Source of the DNA: Butyricicoccus_B sp017886875
GTDB taxonomy: Bacteria > Bacillota > Clostridia > Oscillospirales > Butyricicoccaceae
Length of the DNA: 64,000 nucleotides
Direction of reading: 5' to 3'
Assembly (NCBI GenBank): GCA_963931655.1
Contig: OZ007036.1
Coordinates: 1,935,566 to 1,999,565, forward strand
Shown here one piece after another: positions 58,632-64,000 of the stretch. A program made the translations under genes and the position numbers. The notes below the pieces were generated by a model, which saw only the letters and a list, made by a program, of their open reading frames with translations, made no database searches and had not been told where the DNA came from. Positions within the stretch are counted from its first letter, which is position 1. Each line of letters begins with the position of its first letter.

Positions 58632-60365
58632 ATGTCCAATTATATGAATGAATATGAACGCTGGGTTGCAAGTGATGCTCTAAATGATAAAGAGCGTGAA
58701 GAACTAAAGGCAATCGCTGGCGATGAAGAAGCTATCAAAGACCGTTTTTATGCACCACTGTCATTTGGTACAGCTGGTTTACGTGGTATACTAGGCACAG
58801 GTCTTTTCCGTATGAACCGCTTTACTGTTGGTGCTGCTACTCAAGGTTTAGCTAACCTTATTATTAGCAACGGTCAAGAGGCTATGAAAAAAGGCGTGGC
58901 TATCGCTTATGACTCCCGTCACTTCTCTGACGAATTCGCAAAACAAGCTGCTTGTATTTTAGCTGCAAATGGTATAAATGTAAAGCTATATGATGAACTT
59001 CGCCCAACTCCTGAACTCTCTTTTGCAATCCGCTATTATGGCACTATTGCTGGTATCAATATCACCGCATCTCATAACCCTAAGGAATACAACGGATATA
59101 AGGTATACTGGGAAGATGGTGCTCAACTGCCACCAGCAGAAGCTGATGTAGTTGCTAAAGAAATGGGTGCTCTTGATTACTTCACCGATGTTAAAACTAT
59201 GGACTTTGACAAGGCTCTTGCTGATGGTCTTATCAAAATGATGGACTGGCAGACCGATGAAGCATATCTAAAACAAGTGCTTGCAGTTTCAATAAATCGT
59301 GATTGTGTAAAACAGGTTGCAGATGAGTTTAAACTCATTTATACACCTTTCCATGGTGCAGGTTATCGCCTAGTACCAGAAATTTTAAAGCGTCTTGGTT
59401 ATAAGCATATTCTATGTGTTAAAGAACAAATGGTTATTGATGGCGATTTCCCAACCGTTAAAAGCCCTAACCCAGAAAATAAAGAAGGCTTTAACATTGC
59501 AATCGAAATGGCAAAGCAAAATGATGTTGATTTAATTATCGGTACTGACCCAGATGCTGATAGAACTGGTGTTGTATTAAGAGATAAAACAGGTGAGTAC
59601 ATAACACTATCTGGTAACCAAGTTGGTGTACTGCTGACCGATTATATTATTCAGGCTAAAAAGCTAACTGGCACTATGCCAAAAAATGCTGCTGTGCTTA
59701 AATCTGTTGTTACAACCGAAATGGCTCGTGTTGTTGCAGAGAAAAACGGTGTTGCTTGTTTTGATACATTCACTGGCTTTAAATTCTTAGCTGAAAAGAT
59801 TAAGAAGTTTGAAACAAGTGGTTCTCATAGCTATATCTTCGCTTTTGAGGAGTCTTATGGCTATCTAGCAGGCGATTATGCACGTGATAAGGACGCTGTT
59901 ACTGCTTCTATGCTTATTGCTGAAATGGCGGCTTATTACCGCACAAAGGGCATGACACTATATGATGCAATGCAGACTATGTACGAAAAATATGGTTATT
60001 ATGCAGAGCAGACCATTTCTATTACTATGCCAGGTGTATCTGGTTTAGAGCGTATGCAAGAGCTTATGAAAGAACTTCGCACAACAAACCCACTGACTAA
60101 GGTTGGTGAAGATGCAGTCGCTTATGTAAGTGATTTACAGTCTGGTACTAAAACTGAACTTGCAACTGGTAAAACTGAGCAGGTTGAACTTAGCGGTCAA
60201 AATGTGCTTTACTATGAACTTGCAGATGGCACAATCTTCATTATACGTCCATCTGGCACAGAGCCAAAGGTAAAAGTTTATATTATGGCTAAAGGTGAAA
60301 ACAAGCAGGCTGCTGAAAGTAAAGTTGAGGCTCTTGTTAACGCTGCAAAGGAAATTGTAAAATAA
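58632..60365 (+). CDS. phosphoglucomutase/phosphomannomutase (PgcA type)
   Basis: 577 residues from ATG at 58632 (CCGAGGTGAG upstream); the ORF extends back to 58380 through the divergent riboswitch region, which is not coding. Alpha-D-phosphohexomutase interconverting glucose 1- and 6-phosphate. FGTAGLRGILGTG near 42, active-site phosphoserine loop ITASHNPKEYNGYKVYW near 140, metal site TDPDADRTGV near 305, sugar-binding FEESYGYLAG near 405, and phosphate-binding RPSGTEPKVKVY near 540. The ~570-residue length is that of the PgcA/YbbT-like form that feeds cell-wall UDP-glucose. Confidence 0.93.
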   Translation: MSNYMNEYERWVASDALNDKEREELKAIAGDEEAIKDRFYAPLSFGTAGLRGILGTGLFRMNRFTVGAATQGLANLIISNGQEAMKKGVAIAYDSRHFSDEFAKQAACILAANGINVKLYDELRPTPELSFAIRYYGTIAGINITASHNPKEYNGYKVYWEDGAQLPPAEADVVAKEMGALDYFTDVKTMDFDKALADGLIKMMDWQTDEAYLKQVLAVSINRDCVKQVADEFKLIYTPFHGAGYRLVPEILKRLGYKHILCVKEQMVIDGDFPTVKSPNPENKEGFNIAIEMAKQNDVDLIIGTDPDADRTGVVLRDKTGEYITLSGNQVGVLLTDYIIQAKKLTGTMPKNAAVLKSVVTTEMARVVAEKNGVACFDTFTGFKFLAEKIKKFETSGSHSYIFAFEESYGYLAGDYARDKDAVTASMLIAEMAAYYRTKGMTLYDAMQTMYEKYGYYAEQTISITMPGVSGLERMQELMKELRTTNPLTKVGEDAVAYVSDLQSGTKTELATGKTEQVELSGQNVLYYELADGTIFIIRPSGTEPKVKVYIMAKGENKQAAESKVEALVNAAKEIVK

Positions 60366-60375
60366 AGAAAATGCA

Positions 60376-60408
60376 TTGGGCAGGGGAGAACCTCTGCCCT
60401 GTGTTTTA
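60376..60408 (+). terminator. hairpin after pgcA-type gene
   Basis: GGGCAGGGG/CCTCTGCCC stem, short T tract (GTTTTA). Possibly a weak terminator. Confidence 0.5.
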
Positions 60409-60426
60409 TAAATAAAAGGGGATTAT

Positions 60427-61017
60427 ATGAGTAGAAAAACTGTTAGATGGATTGTTTATTTATGTTCAATGTCTGTTTTATGGCTTATAGGTGCGGCTTT
60501 AGCAGCAACATTTACATATAGCTCTGCTTTTAGACCAAGCAAAATAATGAGCATAATTTCAGGTATATATCTTTTTATTTTGTTTTCTGTGATTATGGTT
60601 GGAAATATAGCAAAAGTACGTATGTTAATGTTTATGACTTCTTTATACTCCATAGGAGTGTGTATAAGAAGTGTATTTGGCGTGCTTATTTCTATACTTA
60701 TTATAGATAAACCTGAAAATAAACTATGGTTTTATATTTTAGATGCTTTGACACTTCCATTTACAGGATTTTACTATATTTCCTCATTACTTACATCACA
60801 TTTTGTCACAGAAATATACTGGATTGGTCTTGGGTGTATATCAATGATTATGTTGTGTTTTTCTATTCTAGGATTTATGGCTGTGACTGCTAGAAATAAA
60901 AAAAGTGAAAATAAAAATAAACAATATATAGATGATATAATAAAGCTCAAAAAAGAGAGAATAGAGGAAAACAATAAATTTCTTGAAAAAATATCTTATA
61001 GTGATAAAAAAGATTAA
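60427..61017 (+). CDS. hypothetical membrane protein with charged cytoplasmic tail
   Basis: 196 residues. Four predicted membrane helices (about 8-30, 40-60, 72-92, 130-160) and a hydrophilic, Lys/Glu/Asn-rich tail from about 160 (KKSENKNKQYIDDIIKLKKE, probable coiled coil). No family recognised. RBS AAAAGGGGATTAT. Codon use is more A/T-rich than in pgcA. Ends at a strong terminator. Confidence 0.7.
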   Translation: MSRKTVRWIVYLCSMSVLWLIGAALAATFTYSSAFRPSKIMSIISGIYLFILFSVIMVGNIAKVRMLMFMTSLYSIGVCIRSVFGVLISILIIDKPENKLWFYILDALTLPFTGFYYISSLLTSHFVTEIYWIGLGCISMIMLCFSILGFMAVTARNKKSENKNKQYIDDIIKLKKERIEENNKFLEKISYSDKKD

Positions 61018-61050
61018 ATGCCTTGAAAAAAGAAATTCAAGGCATTTATT
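61017..61050 (+). terminator. terminator of the membrane-protein gene
   Basis: AAATGCCTTGAA/TTCAAGGCATTT perfect 12-base stem with TATTTTGTTTT following. Confidence 0.88.
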
Positions 61051-61093
61051 TTGTTTTATTGACAAAAATATAACAAGCGAAATTGTTAAAAAT

Positions 61094-61144
61094 ATAACTT
61101 TTAAGGGATTATAAATGTTTTGCAAGAAATCATGCAAAAGTTAT
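61094..61144. repeat. overlapping inverted repeats
   Basis: ATAACTTTT (61094-61102) pairs with AAAAGTTAT (61136-61144). TTTTGCA (61118-61124) pairs with TGCAAAA (61133-61139). The AAAA at 61136-61139 is shared, so the two stems compete. Meaning unknown. Confidence 0.6.
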
Positions 61145-61154
61145 ATAAAAATAT

Positions 61155-61286
61155 AAAAACGCAGCTTCAGGCCGCACTATTGCACAGCCCCGCTGCGTAT
61201 TTGACAAATTTAAGACTCAGTCGATATCGTTTATGACCGAGTTGATGTATAAAATTATAACCTTTGAAGGCTAATCCTGCAAGGTG
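61155..61286 (-). ncRNA. candidate small RNA gene, unknown family
   Basis: Minus strand. Possible promoter TTTACA (61316-61321), 18-base spacer, TATGAA (61292-61297). The ~130-base region has three stems: CCTTGCAGG/CCTTCAAAGG-type (61261-61284), ACTCGGTC/GACTGAGT (61215-61242), and a terminal CGCAGC/GCTGCG hairpin (61160-61197) enclosing GGGGCTGTGCAATAGTGCGG, followed by five T residues. No ORF with RBS. I do not recognise the family. Confidence 0.45.
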
Positions 61287-61409
61287 AATATTTCATAAAA
61301 ATTCTATGAATTTTTTGTAAACAAATTTACAAAATGCATAATTCGACGGCAAATGCAAAATAATGGTAGTAATATAGTTTTTTTATTTAAAACTTTGTGA
61401 TAAAACCCC

Positions 61410-61438
61410 TTTACAATGTTTTTATAATATGTTAAACT
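61410..61438 (+). promoter_or_regulatory. promoter of rpsO
   Basis: TTTACA (61410-61415), 17-base spacer, TAAACT (61433-61438), leaving a ~115-base leader. Confidence 0.55.
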
Positions 61439-61447
61439 AACTTTAGT

Positions 61448-61557
61448 TTTGCCCCATGTTTCGTTTCGGGATACAAGATGTGTTTAGCACACCATTTCAC
61501 CAACCCTTTACGCAGCATGTAGGGGACTACAAAAATATTTTTTATGAGGTGAATCAA
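61448..61557 (+). promoter_or_regulatory. structured rpsO leader, possible S15 autoregulatory element
   Basis: GCCCC near 61451 can pair with GGGGAC near 61522, and GTGTTTAGCACAC (61480s) can form an inner hairpin. Bacterial rpsO leaders often bind S15 to limit translation; this leader differs from those I know. No attempt at folding was made beyond eye. Confidence 0.4.
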
Positions 61558-61824
61558 ATGATTCGTAAGGAAGTTAAGACCTCTGTTATTGAGGCAAACA
61601 GAACACATGAAACAGATACTGGCTCTCCAGAAGTACAGATTGCTATTTTAACTGCTCGTATTCAGGAGCTAACTGAGCATCTAAAGGTTCATAAGAAGGA
61701 TAACCATTCTCGTCGTGGTCTTTTAAAGATGGTTGGTAAGCGTCGTAGCATGCTTGCTTATCTACAGAAGAAGGACGTTAACCGTTATCGTGAACTCATC
61801 AAGAAGCTGGGTATCCGTAAGTAA
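61558..61824 (+). CDS. rpsO: 30S ribosomal protein S15
   Basis: 88 residues from the ATG at 61558 (GAGGTGAATC upstream); the ORF opens at 61456 but those codons lie in the leader. Helical 16S-binding protein of the platform. ETDTGSPEVQIAILTARI near 20-37, HKKDNHSRRGLLKMVGKRR near 46-64, and YRELIKKLGIRK at the end are family signatures. Precedes pnp, the usual order. Confidence 0.98.
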   Translation: MIRKEVKTSVIEANRTHETDTGSPEVQIAILTARIQELTEHLKVHKKDNHSRRGLLKMVGKRRSMLAYLQKKDVNRYRELIKKLGIRK

Positions 61825-61833
61825 TTTAGTCTA

Positions 61834-61862
61834 TAAGGGGGGCGAACTATGCCCCCCTTTTG
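61834..61862 (+). terminator. terminator between rpsO and pnp
   Basis: AAGGGGGGC/GCCCCCCTTT very stable stem; short T run. Partial readthrough into pnp is likely. Confidence 0.8.
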
Positions 61863-61899
61863 CACATTGTAAAATATGTGTTATGCAGACATAGTGCTT

Positions 61900-61949
61900 A
61901 GCAGTTGAAGGACAGGCTGTTGAGAGGTACGGCAAGTGCTTCAAGTGCT
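61900..61949 (+). promoter_or_regulatory. hairpin in the pnp leader
   Basis: AGCA-G-TTGAAG (61900-61910) pairs with CTTCAA-G-TGCT (61939-61949), one G-G mismatch, with a 28-base loop that may fold further. It lies 34 bases before the pnp start. In enteric bacteria a pnp leader stem mediates RNase III-dependent autocontrol; a parallel here is only a guess. Confidence 0.55.
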
Positions 61950-61983
61950 AATAACTTGTTTGCAAACACAAAGGAGGATATTT

Positions 61984-64000
61984 ATGAGTAATATAAAACA
62001 TTTTGAGTTTAAAAACTATCGTAAATTTGAAACCACCTTTGCAGGTCGTCCTCTGGTTGTTGAAACTGGTAAAATGGCTCAGCTTGCAAACGGTTCTTGT
62101 CTGGTAACTTATGGCGAAACCGCTGTTTTAGTAACAGCTACCGCTTCTGCTAAACCTCGTGATGGCATTGATTTCTTCCCTCTGAGCGTTGACTTTGAAG
62201 AACGTCTATATGCTGTTGGCAGAATTCCAGGCTCTTTTACACGTCGTGAAGGTCGTCCTTCTGAAAAGGCTATATTGTCTTCTCGTCAGATTGACCGCCC
62301 TATGCGTCCATTATTCCCTAAAGATTTAAGAAATGATGTGTCTATTGTTTGTACTGTTATGCAAACAGACTATGATAACTCCCCAGAAGTTGTAGCTCTT
62401 TTAGGTGCATCTATAGCTGTTTCTATCTCTGATATTCCATTTGATTATGTTGTAGGCGGCTGTCAAGTTGGTATTGTTGATGGTAAAACTGTAATTAATC
62501 CAACTGTTGAACAACGCAAGGTTAGCGAAATGGACGTTACTCTTTGTGCAACCGCTGATAAAATCGTTATGATTGAAGCTGGTGCTAATGAAGTGCCAGA
62601 GGAGCAGATGTTTAACAGCTTAATGGAAGCACATGAGGAAATTAAAAAGATAGTTGCATTTATCGCTGATATAAAGGCTCAAATTGGCAAGCCAAAGTTT
62701 GAGTATGAGCAACATGATATTGACCATGATTTATTTGATAAGCTAGAAGCTGAATGTAATGATAAGTTTGAAGCTGCTATGGATACAGATGATAAAACTG
62801 TACGTGATGCAGGTGTTCGTGAAATTGTAGATGCATTTGAAGCTACTCTATGCGAAGAATATCTGGAAGAACATGGTGCAAATCTACCTGAATGTGTAGA
62901 CAAGCTACAAAAGAAGATTGTTCGTCGTTGGCTAGCAAACGGCAAGCGTGTTGATGGTCGTGGCATGGAAGAAATCCGTCCACTTGCTTCTGAAGTTGGT
63001 GTACTTTCACGTGCTCATGGCTCTGGTATGTTTACACGTGGTCAGACACAGGTATTAACCATCTGTACTTTGGGTACTATGGGCGATGCTCAAGAGCTTG
63101 ACACTATTTTTGAGGACAAAGAAAAGCGTTATATTCATCATTATAACTTCCCATCTTTCTCAGTTGGTGAAACACGTCCATCTCGTGGCCCTGGACGTCG
63201 TGAAATCGGTCATGGTGCACTTGCTGAACGTGCACTTTTACCTGTAATCCCAAGTGCAGAAGAATTCCCATATGCTATGCGTTTGGTGTCTGAAGTTATT
63301 TCTTCTAATGGTTCTACTTCTCAGGGTTCTGTTTGTGGTTCTACACTTGCTCTTATGGACGCTGGTGTGCCAATTAAAGCACCTGTTGCAGGTATTTCTT
63401 GTGGTCTTATCACAGATGGTGGACAAGAAACCACTTTCACTGATATTCAAGGCGTAGAAGATTTCTATGGTGATATGGACTTTAAGGTTGCAGGTACTAA
63501 GAAAGGTATCACTGCTATTCAGGTTGATATTAAGGTTGATGGTCTAACTCCAAATATCATCAAGGAAGCATTTAGAAAATGTAAGGTTGCTCGTTATGAA
63601 ATTCTTGATGAGGTAATGTTAAAGGCTATTGATAAGCCACGTCCAGATGTATCTGATTGGGCTCCAAAGATGACAACAATGCAGATTGACCCTGATAAAA
63701 TCCGTGAGGTTATCGGTAAAGGCGGTAGTGTAATTCAAAAGATTGTTGCTGAATCTGGTGCTCAGATTGATATTAGTGATGAGGGTGTTATAACTATTGC
63801 TGCTGTTAAGGCTAGTGACGCTAATATGGCTAAACAAATGATTGAGGCGATTGTGAAAGAGCCAGAAGTGGGTGAAATCTACTATGGTAAAGTAGTACGC
63901 CTAATGAACTTTGGTGCATTTGTAAATATTATGCCTAATAAGGACGGCATGGTGCATATCTCTAAGATGGCAGACCATAGAATTGAAAAGGTAGAGGACG
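61984..64000 (+). CDS. pnp: polyribonucleotide nucleotidyltransferase, 5' part
   Basis: 672 codons visible; continues beyond the window. Starts at ATG 61984 after AAAGGAGGAT and is open to the end. Phosphorolytic 3'-5' exoribonuclease. First RNase PH-like core (GKMAQLANGSCLVTYGETAVLVTA; RREGRPSEKAILSSRQIDRP in pieces), helical linker, second core with GSGMFTRGQTQVL, PSRGPGRREIGHGALAERAL (in pieces PSRGPGRREIGHG) and ICSD-type Ser/Asp region, then KH (IREVIGKGGSVIQKI) and the start of S1 (VRLMNFGAFVNIMP). The ~740-residue family length leaves only the S1 end missing. Confidence 0.98.
   Translation, partial: MSNIKHFEFKNYRKFETTFAGRPLVVETGKMAQLANGSCLVTYGETAVLVTATASAKPRDGIDFFPLSVDFEERLYAVGRIPGSFTRREGRPSEKAILSSRQIDRPMRPLFPKDLRNDVSIVCTVMQTDYDNSPEVVALLGASIAVSISDIPFDYVVGGCQVGIVDGKTVINPTVEQRKVSEMDVTLCATADKIVMIEAGANEVPEEQMFNSLMEAHEEIKKIVAFIADIKAQIGKPKFEYEQHDIDHDLFDKLEAECNDKFEAAMDTDDKTVRDAGVREIVDAFEATLCEEYLEEHGANLPECVDKLQKKIVRRWLANGKRVDGRGMEEIRPLASEVGVLSRAHGSGMFTRGQTQVLTICTLGTMGDAQELDTIFEDKEKRYIHHYNFPSFSVGETRPSRGPGRREIGHGALAERALLPVIPSAEEFPYAMRLVSEVISSNGSTSQGSVCGSTLALMDAGVPIKAPVAGISCGLITDGGQETTFTDIQGVEDFYGDMDFKVAGTKKGITAIQVDIKVDGLTPNIIKEAFRKCKVARYEILDEVMLKAIDKPRPDVSDWAPKMTTMQIDPDKIREVIGKGGSVIQKIVAESGAQIDISDEGVITIAAVKASDANMAKQMIEAIVKEPEVGEIYYGKVVRLMNFGAFVNIMPNKDGMVHISKMADHRIEKVED

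Noticed and set aside
58355..58639. 94-residue minus-strand ORF with hydrophobic residues
   Set aside because: Overlaps the preQ1-I leader and its promoter; composition comes from A/T-rich DNA.
61456..61557. Extension of S15 at its N-terminus
   Set aside because: Not family-like; overlaps a structured leader, and a good RBS precedes 61558.
1..64000. CRISPR arrays, insertion sequences, prophage, toxin-antitoxin or restriction systems
   Set aside because: No regularly spaced repeats, transposase, integrase or phage proteins found; the window is core chromosome.

Overview
The window reads as chromosomal core from a low-GC, spore-forming member of the Clostridia. The evidence is an alpha/beta-type small acid-soluble spore protein, SpoIIR, a PdaA-type cortex deacetylase, a large Alu-containing SRP RNA next to dnaX, T-box and RAT leader control, FabK in place of FabI, and A+T-rich codon use with frequent AGGAGG ribosome binding sites. 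The Oscillospirales/Ruminococcaceae branch is my best guess from the overall gene mix; no 16S gene is present to settle it. I see no transposon, prophage, CRISPR array or obvious horizontally acquired island.

Layout. 1-5.5 kb: end of queA, glpK, trpS, then a tagO/wecA-mnaA pair for undecaprenyl-linked wall polymer. 5.5-10.7 kb: a hypothetical membrane-anchored protein, an aluminium-resistance-type PLP enzyme, a spore protein gene with a sigma-G-like promoter, a lone PRD antiterminator, an aldose 1-epimerase, and nagB behind a textbook RAT/terminator switch. 10.8-14.1 kb: rpiA, then rplU-prp-rpmA-obgE, with an L27 precursor carrying the Prp cleavage extension. 14.1-23.9 kb: tmcAL, ackA, a DUF378 protein, a PHP phosphatase overlapping ispE, spoIIR with a sigma-F-like promoter, an O-antigen-polymerase-like protein, an amidase, a DAHP synthase, and a BofC-like/pdaA pair with a sigma-G-like promoter. 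24-31 kb: class A PBP, SRP RNA, dnaX-ebfC-recR, prfC. 31-38.3 kb: ireB and a membrane protein, pheST behind a Phe T-box, tRNA-Cys, and an isolated cbiET-cbiB pair. 38.3-50 kb: a DEAD-box helicase, then the type II fatty-acid synthesis cluster (fabD inverted; fabH-fabK-fabG-fabF-accB-fabZ-accC-accD-accA-acpP), followed by a MarR/FabT-like regulator. 50-57 kb: DegV, an AEC transporter, a MocR regulator, gltX and glnS. 57-60.4 kb: a radical SAM gene and yhhQ behind an apparent preQ1-I riboswitch, divergent from a phosphohexose mutase. 60.4-64 kb: a membrane protein, a structured intergenic region, rpsO and the 5' part of pnp.

Regulatory logic is the most informative part. Four leader RNAs explain their genes: RAT for nagB, T-box for pheST, preQ1-I for the queuosine-related operon, and an L21 leader for rplU. 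The FabT-like protein and the fabH operon share near-identical operator sequences directly downstream of their -10 boxes, which suggests one feedback circuit for lipid synthesis. Three spore genes carry good forespore promoter matches. The least explained DNA is the 540-base gap between 61,018 and 61,557. It holds competing inverted repeats and what looks like a small RNA gene on the minus strand ending in a terminator.

All calls were made by reading the sequence; no alignment, covariance model or structure program was run.
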